A stretch of 64,000 nucleotides of DNA, from the NCBI RefSeq assembly GCF_000722875.1, contig NZ_JFHR01000002.1, positions 151,788 to 215,787 of the forward strand. Reading direction: 5' to 3'. The DNA is from Sphingobium chlorophenolicum (GTDB lineage: Bacteria > Pseudomonadota > Alphaproteobacteria > Sphingomonadales > Sphingomonadaceae). This document shows, piece by piece, positions 56,673 to 64,000 of this stretch. Below the pieces are notes generated by a model. That model was not told where the DNA came from. It worked only from the letters and a program-made list of their open reading frames with translations, and did not search any database. A program made the translations under genes and the position numbers. How positions within the stretch are numbered: position 1 is the stretch's first letter; every line of letters starts with the position of its first letter.

Positions 56673-57882
56673 ATATGACTATATCGCCATAGACCCCGCA
56701 GGGAAGGAGCGCGCTGGACGGATCAAGGCCGATACGATGGACGATGCCCGCGCCCGGCTGGATGCGCGCAAGCTATACATCGTGCGCATCGATCCGGGAG
56801 CGGTGGAAAAGGCGCGCAAAGGAGCCGGATTATCGCTTCGCTCGCCGCGCCTGTCAGCCAAGGAACTGACGCTCTTCACGCGGCAATTGTCCACGCTGAT
56901 CCAGGTCAGCCCGCTGGAGGAATCGCTGCGCACCATCGGACGCCAGAGCGAGCAACCGCATGTCCGCGCCATCGTAGCCAAGGTGCATTCGGGTGTGCTG
57001 GAGGGACGACGGCTGGCCGACGCCCTGGGCGCGGAACCGAAGAGCTTTCCTCCGCTCTACCGGGCGATGGTCTCGGCGGGCGAGAGTTCGGGCAGCCTGC
57101 CCACGATCATGGATCGGCTGTCCGACCTGATGGAACGGCAGGCAGTGATCCGCTCGAAAGTGCTGACCGCCATCGCCTATCCCAGCGTACTCGCGGCCTT
57201 TGCGGTCTGCGTGGTCGCGGCGCTGATGATCTTCGTCGTGCCCAAGGTGGTCGAACAGTTCGACACGGTCGGCCAGCAATTGCCGCTGCTGACGCGGATG
57301 GTGATGGGGATTTCTGCTTTCCTTGCGGGCTATTGGTGGCTGCTGCTGATCCTGATCGGCCTTGCGGGCTTCGGCTTCTGGCGGGCGCTGAAGATCGAGA
57401 CTTTTCGCTACCGCTTCGATTCCACCCTGTTGCGCCTCCCGCTGCTGGGCCGCCTGATCCGCGACCTCCACGCAGCGCGAATGGCGCGCACCCTCTCGAC
57501 CATGGTGGCAAGCCGCCTGCCTTTGATGGAGGGACTGTCGCTCACCACCCAGACCGTCCACAACCGCGTGCTGCGTCAGGCATCGGAGGAGATTGTCGAG
57601 GCCATCCGCGGCGGCGGCAGCCTGTCGGCGGCGCTGCGGCGGGCGGGCGTGTTTCCGCCGCTGCTGGTCTATCTGGCGGCAAGCGGGGAGAGCGCCGGGC
57701 GGCTCGACACCATGCTGGAACGGGCGGCGGAATATCTGGAGCGGGAATTCGACAGCTTCACCTCCACCGCGCTCGCCATGCTGGAGCCGGCGATCATCAT
57801 CTTGATGGGCGGCATCGTGGCGGTCATCATCCTGTCCATCCTGCTGCCCATCCTGCAATTGCAGAGCCTTACCGGGGCTTGA
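56665..57882 (+). CDS. gspF: Type II secretion inner membrane protein GspF
   Basis: GspF is the polytopic platform protein. The 405-residue product has two repeated cytoplasmic domains (LTLFTRQLSTLIQVSPLEES and ARTLSTMVASRLPLMEGLSL), each followed by membrane segments, with a final segment PAIIILMGGIVAVIILSILL. PLYRAMVSAGESSGSL is a GspF/PilC family signature. Confidence 0.94.
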   Translation: MAEYDYIAIDPAGKERAGRIKADTMDDARARLDARKLYIVRIDPGAVEKARKGAGLSLRSPRLSAKELTLFTRQLSTLIQVSPLEESLRTIGRQSEQPHVRAIVAKVHSGVLEGRRLADALGAEPKSFPPLYRAMVSAGESSGSLPTIMDRLSDLMERQAVIRSKVLTAIAYPSVLAAFAVCVVAALMIFVVPKVVEQFDTVGQQLPLLTRMVMGISAFLAGYWWLLLILIGLAGFGFWRALKIETFRYRFDSTLLRLPLLGRLIRDLHAARMARTLSTMVASRLPLMEGLSLTTQTVHNRVLRQASEEIVEAIRGGGSLSAALRRAGVFPPLLVYLAASGESAGRLDTMLERAAEYLEREFDSFTSTALAMLEPAIIILMGGIVAVIILSILLPILQLQSLTGA

Positions 57883-57892
57883 AGGAGTATTT

Positions 57893-58468
57893 ATGCATAA
57901 AATCCTTCCCCTCCGTCATTCCCGCGAAGGCGGGAATCCATCTCCCATAAGAAGCGCTAAGCGGAACGTTCAGGAGATGGATTCCCGCCTGCGCGGGAAT
58001 GACGAGGTTGAGGGGGATGCCGAACACGGTTTCACGCCCGTGAGGCGTTTCGCCGAACTCGGCTTCACGCTGGTCGAACTGATGGTCGTCATCGTCATCA
58101 TCGGCCTGCTGGCGACCATCGTGGCGATCAACGTCATCCCCGCGACCGACACGGCGCGGGTGGAGAAGGCCAAGGCCGACATTTCCACCATCGAACAGGC
58201 GCTGGAGCAATATCGGCTCGACAACCTCACCTATCCCTCCGCTACGGAGGGTTTGCAGGCGCTGATCAACCCGCCCGCCTCGCTCCCGCAGGCGCAGCGT
58301 TACCGGCGCGGCGGCTATATCAAGAAGCTGCCGAACGATCCCTGGGGCCGCCCCTATAGCTATACTGTGCCGGGGCGGAGGGGCGCGTTCGACATCGGTT
58401 CGCTGGGCGCGGACGGCCAGCCGGGCGGCGAGAATGAGAATGCGGACATCACCTCCAGCGAGCTTTGA
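57893..58468 (+). CDS. gspG: Major pseudopilin GspG with repeat-extended leader
   Basis: GspG is the main subunit of the secretion pseudopilus. The prepilin motif AELGFTLVELMVVIVIIGLL is followed by the globular domain with YPSATEGLQALINPP, LPNDPWGRPY and the calcium-site region GSLGADGQPGGENENADI. The ATG at 57893 follows GAAGGAG by five bases, so translation very likely starts there and gives a 57-residue leader before the G^F cleavage site, much longer than usual. Most of that leader is encoded by a 32-bp inverted repeat. A GTG at residue 50 is the only short-leader alternative and lacks a near ribosome site. Confidence 0.88.
   Translation: MHKILPLRHSREGGNPSPIRSAKRNVQEMDSRLRGNDEVEGDAEHGFTPVRRFAELGFTLVELMVVIVIIGLLATIVAINVIPATDTARVEKAKADISTIEQALEQYRLDNLTYPSATEGLQALINPPASLPQAQRYRRGGYIKKLPNDPWGRPYSYTVPGRRGAFDIGSLGADGQPGGENENADITSSEL
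57914..58004. repeat. Inverted repeat inside the gspG leader
   Basis: The 32-bp arms at 57914-57945 and 57973-58004 contain CGTCATTCCCGCG...GGCGGGAATCC and its complement and differ at one position. Translated, they give HSREGGNPS and MDSRLRGNDE, the familiar products of this widespread repeat type. Confidence 0.85.
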
Positions 58469-58484
58469 GGCGAGGTGCCGTTTG

Positions 58485-58964
58485 GTGCGCTGGGTCCCCG
58501 CCTTCGCGGGGACGCGCTCGAGTGTCGACGAGCGCGGCTTCACGCTGATCGAACTGATGGTCGTGCTGACGATCATCGGCTTTATTTCCGCTGCCGTGGT
58601 GCTGTCGATTCCCGACCCGCGCGGGCGCGTGATAGAGGATGCCGACCGCTTCGCCGCGCGCGTTGCCGCCGCCCGCGACGAAGCGGTCGTCACCGCCCGC
58701 CCCATGGGCGTCTGGGTTTCCGCATCGGGCTACGGCTTCCAGCGCCGGGAAGGCGGCGCATGGGTGGCGATGGAGGACAAGCCCTTCGCCACCGCCAATT
58801 GGAAGGGCGGAACGTACGCGCTGGTCGGCAAGGATGGACGGCAGCAGATCGGTTTCGACGGCACGGGCCTGCCCACCGATCCCATGACGGTGACATTGGC
58901 GCGGGATGGCGAGCGGGTGTCGATCTCCGTCGATATGGCCGGAAAGGTCATGGTCGGTGGATAG
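58485..58964 (+). CDS. gspH: Minor pseudopilin GspH
   Basis: The product is about 159 residues, with the prepilin motif DERGFTLIELMVVLTIIGFI, then a globular domain with RFAARVAAARDEAVVTARPM and VSISVDMAGKVMVGG. The start is probably GTG at 58485, nine bases after GAGGCGAGG. The leader then includes RWVPAFAGTR, which is encoded by a GTCCCCG-CCTTCG-CGGGGAC hairpin repeat at 58494-58513. Confidence 0.82.
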   Translation: MRWVPAFAGTRSSVDERGFTLIELMVVLTIIGFISAAVVLSIPDPRGRVIEDADRFAARVAAARDEAVVTARPMGVWVSASGYGFQRREGGAWVAMEDKPFATANWKGGTYALVGKDGRQQIGFDGTGLPTDPMTVTLARDGERVSISVDMAGKVMVGG

Positions 58965-59385
58965 GCGCGAAAAAGGCTTCAGGTCTTTGCGGCGTTCCGC
59001 CCAACAGGGCTTCAGGTCTTTGTGGGGCTCCGCCCAACAGGGCTTCACCCTCCTCGAAATGCTGGTCGCGCTGGCGGTATTCAGCCTCGCCGCGCTAGCG
59101 CTGGTACGCCTGCAAGGGGTGACTTTGCACACGGCCGCCGACCTCGACAGCAAGGCCATGGCCCAGATCGTCGCCCGCAACCTGATGGTGGAGGTGCAGA
59201 CCGACCCCACGCCCCCTTCGCTCGGCAATGAAGAGGGTGACGTCGACAATGGCGGCCGCCGCTGGCACTGGTCGCGGGAGGTAAAGGCGACCGACGACAA
59301 GCGCCTGTTACAGATAAACCTGACCGTAGACGGACAAGCCGGATCGTCCCCCGTGGTACTGAGCTTCCTACGGGCCACGCCATGA
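58957..59385 (+). CDS. gspI: Minor pseudopilin GspI with duplicated leader segment
   Basis: GspI belongs to the pseudopilus tip complex with GspJ and GspK. The prepilin motif QQGFTLLEMLVALAVFSLAAL is near residue 30, and the C-terminal domain has AMAQIVARNLMVEVQ and WHWSREVKATDD. The likely start is GTG at 58957, overlapping the gspH stop. The leader contains GFRSLRRSAQQ and then GFRSLWGSAQQ, an 11-codon tandem repeat directly before the cleavage site, with an extra G-F pair in each copy. Confidence 0.82.
   Translation: MDRREKGFRSLRRSAQQGFRSLWGSAQQGFTLLEMLVALAVFSLAALALVRLQGVTLHTAADLDSKAMAQIVARNLMVEVQTDPTPPSLGNEEGDVDNGGRRWHWSREVKATDDKRLLQINLTVDGQAGSSPVVLSFLRATP
58975..59040 (+). repeat. Two tandem 33-bp units in the gspI leader
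   Basis: Units at 58975-59007 and 59008-59040 both start GGCTTCAGGTCTTTG and end CCGCCCAACAG. The sequence following them again starts GGCTTCA, at the true pilin cleavage site. Confidence 0.85.
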
Positions 59386-60005
59386 GGCAGGCCCCTTCCA
59401 CCCAAAGCGGCTTCACGCTGATAGAATTGCTCGTAGCCCTCACGATCTTCGCCATGCTCGCGGCGGCGGGCGTCATGCTGCTGGGCAACAGCGTGTCGGC
59501 GCAGGCGCAAATCAAGCTGCGGCTGGACGATATGGCGGCGGTTCAGCGGGCGAGCGGCGCATTGGCTGCCGATCTGGGGCAGGCCATCCCGCGCATCAGC
59601 CGCACGGAGGCCGGAACGCTGGCCCCGGCATTCTGGTCCCATCGGGAGGGGGAGAGCCTGCCCATCCTCCAGTTCGTGCGCGGCGGCTGGGACAATCTGG
59701 GCGATCTGCCGAGACCTTCGTTGCAAAAGGTCGAATATTGGGTGCGTCAGGGACGGCTGGAGCGGCGAACCTATGCCCAGGTTGACGGCGCGGCAGGCGA
59801 CGATCCGGCAGCGCTGCTGGATCATGTCGAGGATATCGCGCTCCGCTTCCGCGACGCCAGAGGCGAATGGCGCGAAGAATGGACGCCGACCCAGCCCGAC
59901 CTGATGCCCCGCGCCGTGGAGATGGTGGTGACGCGGACCGGCGAACCGCCCGTGACCTTGCGCTTCATGGTTGGGCCAGGCCCGGCGGAGAAGCTGGATG
60001 GCTGA
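59382..60005 (+). CDS. gspJ: Minor pseudopilin GspJ
   Basis: The 207-residue protein has a short normal leader (MRQAPSTQSG), the prepilin motif FTLIELLVALTIFAMLAAAG, then the GspJ domain with QRASGALAADLGQAIPR, LQFVRGGWDN and VEYWVRQGRLERRTY. It overlaps gspI and gspK by a few bases. Confidence 0.92.
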   Translation: MRQAPSTQSGFTLIELLVALTIFAMLAAAGVMLLGNSVSAQAQIKLRLDDMAAVQRASGALAADLGQAIPRISRTEAGTLAPAFWSHREGESLPILQFVRGGWDNLGDLPRPSLQKVEYWVRQGRLERRTYAQVDGAAGDDPAALLDHVEDIALRFRDARGEWREEWTPTQPDLMPRAVEMVVTRTGEPPVTLRFMVGPGPAEKLDG

Positions 60006-60987
60006 TCCCCGCAACCCGAACGAACGCGGCGCGGCGTTGCTGACGGTGCTGCTGCTGGTCGCGGTGATGGCGGTGGTCGCATCCAGCGCGCTGGAGCGGC
60101 TGGCGCTCGCGACCCGGATGACGGGCAATGGCGGCGCGGTCGATCAGGCGCGTGCCTATGCCGACGCGGGGGTAGAGATCGCTCGCCTCCGCATCGGCGA
60201 TCTGGTGGCCGCCAATCCGGGTAAGACCACGCTCGCCGGAAACTGGATGGGCACGCCCCAGACGATTGCGGTGCCCGGCGGCGTGGCGACGGCGCGTGTC
60301 ACGGACGGCGGCAACTGCTTCAACCTCAACAGCGTGGTCGCGGGCGAGAATGAGGCCGATCTGAAGGTCCGCGCCGTGGGCGTGTCGCAATTCCAGGCGC
60401 TGTTGCAGGCGCTGGGCGTCGATGCGCGACAGGCGCAGGCAGCGGCGGCATCGCTGGCCGACTGGATCGACACGGACAGCACGCCGCAGCCGGGCGGGGC
60501 GGAGGACGAAATCTATGCGCAGGCGGCGCGGCCCTACCGCACGGCGAACCGCTTCATGGTCGATCCCAGCGAATTGCGCGCCGTGCATGGCGTGACGCCC
60601 GCCATCTACGCCACGGCCCGACCCTGGGTCTGCGCGTTGCCGACGGCGGATCTGTCGCCCCTCAACATCAACACCCTGTTGCCCGATCAAGCGCCGCTGT
60701 TCGCCATGCTGATGCAGGGACAAATCAGCGTTCCCCAGGCACGGCAATTGCTGGCCCAGCGCCCCGTGGAAGGATATGGCAGCACCGTGGCCTTCTGGGC
60801 GGTCCCTGCTCTGGAGGGGCTGAGCCCGCTGGCGGAAGTGCAGCAGCAGGTCAAATTGACGACGGGATTTTACGGGGTGGAAGTGTCGGTGGATGTCGGG
60901 GGAACGCAGGTGGTCGAACGGGCGCTGATCGATGCGCGGCAAAGCCCGGCCATGCTGATCCGCCGCAACTGGGGAACCGGCGCGTGA
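59998..60987 (+). CDS. gspK: Minor pseudopilin GspK
   Basis: GspK caps the pseudopilus tip. The product of about 329 residues has the GspK-type hydrophobic start ERGAALLTVLLLVAVMAVVA, a helical insertion (FQALLQALGVDARQAQAAAA, LADWIDTDSTPQPGGAED) and LSPLNINTLLPDQ. The ATG at 59998 is preceded by CGGAGAAG and overlaps the gspJ stop. Confidence 0.92.
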   Translation: MADPRNPNERGAALLTVLLLVAVMAVVASSALERLALATRMTGNGGAVDQARAYADAGVEIARLRIGDLVAANPGKTTLAGNWMGTPQTIAVPGGVATARVTDGGNCFNLNSVVAGENEADLKVRAVGVSQFQALLQALGVDARQAQAAAASLADWIDTDSTPQPGGAEDEIYAQAARPYRTANRFMVDPSELRAVHGVTPAIYATARPWVCALPTADLSPLNINTLLPDQAPLFAMLMQGQISVPQARQLLAQRPVEGYGSTVAFWAVPALEGLSPLAEVQQQVKLTTGFYGVEVSVDVGGTQVVERALIDARQSPAMLIRRNWGTGA

Positions 60988-62096
60988 GCGAAGGGCTGAT
61001 CGTCATTCTGGCCGATGCGCCCGACGCGCAACCGTCATGGATGCGGGTTGCGAACGGCGCCATCGTGCAGACCGGCGCGGGCGCGAACTGGCTGGCGGCC
61101 TGCGGACTGACGGCGTTGCCGGACGATATGACGGTAATGTTGGTGCCCCCGGCGGCGCTGGTGGCGCTGCATTGGGCAAACCATCCCGACCTGCCCGCGC
61201 GACAGGGACGGGCAGCGGCGCGGCTGGCGGCACTGTCCGGGGGGATCGTGCCCGCAGACCAGTTCTTCGCCGCCGCCAATGAAAATGACGATCCGGCACG
61301 GCCCCATCTGGTCGCCGCCGTGTCGCGGGCCGACATGCAGCACTGGCTGCTCTGGGCGCAGCATCATGGGCTGGACCCCGACATCATCGTCCCCGCGCCC
61401 CTGCTGCTCCCGGAGCCGGAGGAAGGTTATCGCCGCGGCCTGATCGGAGGCGCGCCGGTGCTGCGCGGGCCGGACATGGCGCTGGCGGGCGATCTGGCCT
61501 TGCCGGAACTGATCGGCGATGCGCCCGTGCGGGACGTCCCGCCCGAACAGATCGATGCGCGGGCCATAGCCGCGCTGGACGCGCCGCCGCTCGACCTGCG
61601 GCAGGGCGATTTCGCGAAACGGGTCCGCCGCTCCTTCGACAAGCGGACGCTGGGCCGGATCATGCTCTGGAGCGGACTGATCCTGCTCGTCAGCCTCCTG
61701 ATCGCGCTGGTGGGGCTGACCAAGCGGCATGTCGCGGCAAACGCGCTGGATGCGGAAAGCCTGACGCTGGCGCGACAAGTGGTGCCCGGCGCGACCGACC
61801 TGATGCAGGCGGAGGCGGAGATGGACCGTCAACTCGCGGCCCGTGGGGCAGGGGGCTATGCCTTCACCGCGCCGGTCGCGGGCGTGCTGAACGCGATGCA
61901 GGATGTGCCCGGCGTGTCGCTGACCGCCCTGTCCCGCGACCCGGACGGCATGGTACGGGCGACGCTGACGGCGGCGAAGATGGAGGATATCGACAGCCTG
62001 TTGCTAGCCTTGCAGGCGGCGGGCTTCACGACCACGGCGACGCCCTCGCAGCAACCCAACGGGCGGATGCTGGCGGATATCACGGTACGCTCATGA
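60984..62096 (+). CDS. gspL: Type II secretion assembly protein GspL
   Basis: GspL recruits the ATPase GspE to the inner membrane. The 370-residue product has an actin-like cytoplasmic domain (LIVILADAPDAQPSWMRV to about 225), one transmembrane segment (IMLWSGLILLVSLLIALVGL) and a periplasmic ferredoxin-like part. The start is GTG at 60984, overlapping the gspK stop by four bases. Confidence 0.88.
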   Translation: MSEGLIVILADAPDAQPSWMRVANGAIVQTGAGANWLAACGLTALPDDMTVMLVPPAALVALHWANHPDLPARQGRAAARLAALSGGIVPADQFFAAANENDDPARPHLVAAVSRADMQHWLLWAQHHGLDPDIIVPAPLLLPEPEEGYRRGLIGGAPVLRGPDMALAGDLALPELIGDAPVRDVPPEQIDARAIAALDAPPLDLRQGDFAKRVRRSFDKRTLGRIMLWSGLILLVSLLIALVGLTKRHVAANALDAESLTLARQVVPGATDLMQAEAEMDRQLAARGAGGYAFTAPVAGVLNAMQDVPGVSLTALSRDPDGMVRATLTAAKMEDIDSLLLALQAAGFTTTATPSQQPNGRMLADITVRS

Positions 62097-62575
62097 TGGA
62101 ACGGCTGAAAATCCTCTGGGACGAGCGCTCCCCTCGCGAGCAATGGATGCTCGGCGTGATGTTCGCGCTGCTGGCGGTGGTGATAATGTGGCTGGGCGTG
62201 CTTCGTCCGCTCGATGCGGCGCAGCACTCGGCCCGCGATGCGCTGCGCGAGGCGACGGATCGCAACGCGGCGATCCGGGCCAAGGCGAAGCTGCTGCAAT
62301 TGCTGCCCCGCCCATCCACGGCCACCGACGTGCCGCTGGAGCAATTCATCAGCCAAAGCGCAGCCGAGGCCGGTCTGACGCTGGAACGGGCGCAGGTGCA
62401 GGGCACAGACCGGCTGGACATGGCCATCGCCTCAGTACGGCCGGTAGCGCTGTTTTCCTGGCTGGCGGCGCTGGAGGCGCAGGGCGTGCGGGTCGAAACG
62501 ATGAGCGCCCGGCCATCGCCGACGGCGGGCAGCATATCGGTGCAGGCCGTACTGAAGCGGGGCGGCGGGCAATGA
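62093..62575 (+). CDS. gspM: Type II secretion protein GspM
   Basis: The 160-residue protein has a short cytoplasmic N-terminus with DERSPREQWMLGVM, a transmembrane segment (FALLAVVIMWLGVLRPLDA), then a coiled region and a small periplasmic ferredoxin-like domain (LTLERAQVQGTDRLDMAIAS). It partners GspL and overlaps it by four bases. Confidence 0.88.
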   Translation: MMERLKILWDERSPREQWMLGVMFALLAVVIMWLGVLRPLDAAQHSARDALREATDRNAAIRAKAKLLQLLPRPSTATDVPLEQFISQSAAEAGLTLERAQVQGTDRLDMAIASVRPVALFSWLAALEAQGVRVETMSARPSPTAGSISVQAVLKRGGGQ

Positions 62576-63294
62576 CGGCCCTCTCCCTTTCGTGCCGAAC
62601 GCGCATGGCCCTGATCCTGCTCTTTGCCCTGGGTTTCATCCTGTTCCTGCCGATGCGGATTGCGCTGGGCATGGCGGGGCTGGAGCGGTTGGGCGTGGCG
62701 GTGCGCGAAGTGCAGGGCACGGTATGGAGCGGCGGGATCGATCAATTGATGCTGGGAACGACCTCGCTTGGTTCGGTCCATGCGGGCCTGTCGCCCTGGT
62801 CGCTGCCGGTGGGCCGGGCACGGTTCGACATCTGGCGGCGCAACGGCGCGGCGGACGATCTCAGCGGCGCGCTGACCATCGGCCTCGGCCGGATCGGGAT
62901 AGACGATGTGACGGGCGCGGTGCCGCTCGGCCGGACCTTCGCGCCCCTGCCGGTCAGCAGCGTCGCGATGGAGGATGTGTCGGCCTATTTTTCCAGCGAT
63001 CGCTGCGGCCATGCCAAGGGGCGGGTGCGGGCGCAGATGGCAGGACAATTTCCCGGCCTCAATCTAAGCCAGGGCCTTTCGGGCGCAGCGATCTGCGATG
63101 GCGAAACGCTGCTGCTGCCGCTGGTGAGCCAATCCGGGCTGGAAAAGATCAACCTGCGCATCTGGCGCTCCGGCCGCTATGTGGCGGAGATGCGGGTCGA
63201 AACGGCGGACGCGACACTGGGCGAAGCGCTGGCCAAGGCGGGCTTTGCCAACGCCGGGGGCGTACATGTGCTGAAAGTCGAAGGGACGCTGTGA
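62572..63294 (+). CDS. gspN: Type II secretion protein GspN
   Basis: The product of about 240 residues has an N-terminal membrane anchor (MALILLFALGFILFLPMRIAL) followed by a beta-rich periplasmic domain with VAVREVQGTVWSGGIDQLML and SLGSVHAGLSPWSLPVG, typical of GspN. The ATG at 62572 overlaps the gspM stop. Confidence 0.87.
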   Translation: MTALSLSCRTRMALILLFALGFILFLPMRIALGMAGLERLGVAVREVQGTVWSGGIDQLMLGTTSLGSVHAGLSPWSLPVGRARFDIWRRNGAADDLSGALTIGLGRIGIDDVTGAVPLGRTFAPLPVSSVAMEDVSAYFSSDRCGHAKGRVRAQMAGQFPGLNLSQGLSGAAICDGETLLLPLVSQSGLEKINLRIWRSGRYVAEMRVETADATLGEALAKAGFANAGGVHVLKVEGTL

Positions 63295-63881
63295 TCCACG
63301 CCTTTCCCGCCCTGCTGGGCGGCATAGCGGGAGCCATCGCAGGGAGCTTCCTCGCCACGCTGATCCTGCGCTGGCCGCAGGGAAGAGGCGTGGCGCGGGG
63401 CCGGTCAGCCTGCGACGGCTGCGGCCGGGTTCTGGGCGCGCTCGACCTCATCCCCATGCTGAGCGCAATGGCGCAGAGCGGACGTTGCCGCACCTGCGGC
63501 GCAGCGATCGATCCGCTGCATGGACGGATCGAAGCAGGCTGCGCGATCATCGGCGCACTCGCTCTCGGCTTCGCGCCCGACCTTGGCGGCGTCGGCTGGG
63601 CCTTGCTCGGCTGGCTGCTGCTGACGCTGGCCGTGCTGGACAAGCGGCATTTCTGGCTGCCCGACGCGCTGACTTTGCCGCTGGCTTTCCTGGGCCTCAC
63701 CATCGGTCTTTGGACCACCAATGCGAACATGACGGACAGGATAATCGGCGCTGTCATAGGCTATCTGGCGCTTCTGGCTGTCGCGCTCGCCTATCGCCGG
63801 TTTCGCGGACGCGAGGGCCTTGGGCTGGGCGACGCCAAGCTGCTGGGTGCGCTGGGGGCCTGGTTCGGTTGTAAGCGGTAA
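63291..63881 (+). CDS. gspO: Prepilin peptidase GspO, truncated at the 3' end
   Basis: The enzyme cleaves and N-methylates pseudopilins. The 196-residue frame starts with GTG at 63291, overlapping gspN. It has GAIAGSFLATLILRWPQG, a zinc-type CDGC...CRTC pair, the first catalytic Asp in LAVLDKRHFWLPD and the second in GLGLGDAKLLG. Normal proteins continue for another 50-60 residues with two more membrane segments. Here the frame leaves family sequence after GAWFG and stops three codons later inside insertion-sequence-like DNA. Confidence 0.8.
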   Translation: MIHAFPALLGGIAGAIAGSFLATLILRWPQGRGVARGRSACDGCGRVLGALDLIPMLSAMAQSGRCRTCGAAIDPLHGRIEAGCAIIGALALGFAPDLGGVGWALLGWLLLTLAVLDKRHFWLPDALTLPLAFLGLTIGLWTTNANMTDRIIGAVIGYLALLAVALAYRRFRGREGLGLGDAKLLGALGAWFGCKR

Positions 63882-64000
63882 AAATCCCCCACATTTTCAT
63901 GATTTGGCGATCTGGTAGATGGTGATCCTTGCATTTGCGAGGTGACGATGAGTGACAATGTCGAAACCAGTTTCGAAACTGAAAGGGGTGAGAGGACAGG
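63870..64000 (+). mobile_element. Probable left end of an insertion sequence
   Basis: From 63870 the sequence TGTAAGCGGTAAAAATCCCC breaks the prepilin peptidase frame and base composition. A terminal repeat of this form, followed by a leader and a small gene, fits an IS of the IS21 or IS66 type, but I cannot decide which. The other end lies outside the window. Confidence 0.6.
63948..64000 (+). CDS. Start of an IS-encoded gene (cut by window edge)
   Basis: After GAGGTGACG an ATG opens MSDNVETSFETERGERT and continues past the window. It is probably the first gene of the insertion sequence. Too little is present to assign a family. Confidence 0.4.
   Translation, partial: MSDNVETSFETERGERT

Noticed and set aside
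58975..59040. A possible CRISPR-like or minisatellite array in gspI
   Set aside because: There are only two adjacent 33-bp units with no spacers, in frame within the leader, so it is a simple tandem duplication.

Overview
The window comes from a high-GC alphaproteobacterium, most likely a Sphingomonadaceae member (Sphingobium, Sphingomonas or Novosphingobium type). The reasons are a two-piece permuted tmRNA with tag ANDNEALALAA, a CIRCE-controlled groESL operon, a large TonB-receptor/GH3 glycosidase locus, a TipN-like polarity protein, and palindromic repeats of the kind seen scattered through sphingomonad genomes.

Layout: 1-7198 is core housekeeping DNA (purT fragment, purL, a small lipoprotein, xseB, ispA, coaD, a periplasmic cyclophilin, queA). 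7073-18036 is an integrated mobile element of about 11 kb. It sits in the 3' end of queA, is bounded by a 14-bp direct repeat, and has given queA a new, synonymously diverged 3' end while stranding the original 3' end at 18037-18142. It carries a tyrosine integrase, a RecA-like replication ATPase, small cargo genes, and an AT-richer minus-strand cassette of five tightly packed genes: a membrane-anchored protein, a TIR-like (ThsB-type) protein, an Nmad2-like protein, a MazG-like pyrophosphohydrolase with a C-terminal extension, and a uracil-DNA-glycosylase-like protein. I read this cassette as an uncharacterised anti-phage system built around modified nucleotides, and it is the most interesting part of the window.

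18178-27641 holds a LysR regulator, a leucine/isovalerate catabolic cluster (ivd, mccB, mccA, MaoC hydratase, CitE-like lyase), tRNA-Ala(CGC), an Lrp-type regulator and a YeiH-type exporter. 27959-38859 holds an OmpA-like protein and then a beta-glucoside utilisation locus: a LacI regulator and sugar permease divergent from a TonB receptor and two GH3 glycosidases, with a pair of LacI-type operators between them. 38910-46204 has a NUDIX protein, a YghU-type GST, groES-groEL and the TipN-like protein. 46286-50356 carries an Hpt-like protein and a histidine-kinase-like protein that both lack the phospho-accepting histidine, separated by a membrane protein and a DUF2336-like protein. An NRDE protein and ssrA follow.

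52063-63881 is a type II secretion operon in the order gspC-D-E-F-G-H-I-J-K-L-M-N-O with overlapping or closely spaced genes. Repeats sit between gspD and gspE and inside the leader-coding parts of gspG, gspH and gspI. The last gene, the prepilin peptidase, runs directly into what looks like the left end of an insertion sequence and is truncated. Start codons were chosen from ribosome binding sites, overlaps and family lengths. Many long open frames antisense to these genes are GC-driven shadows and are omitted.
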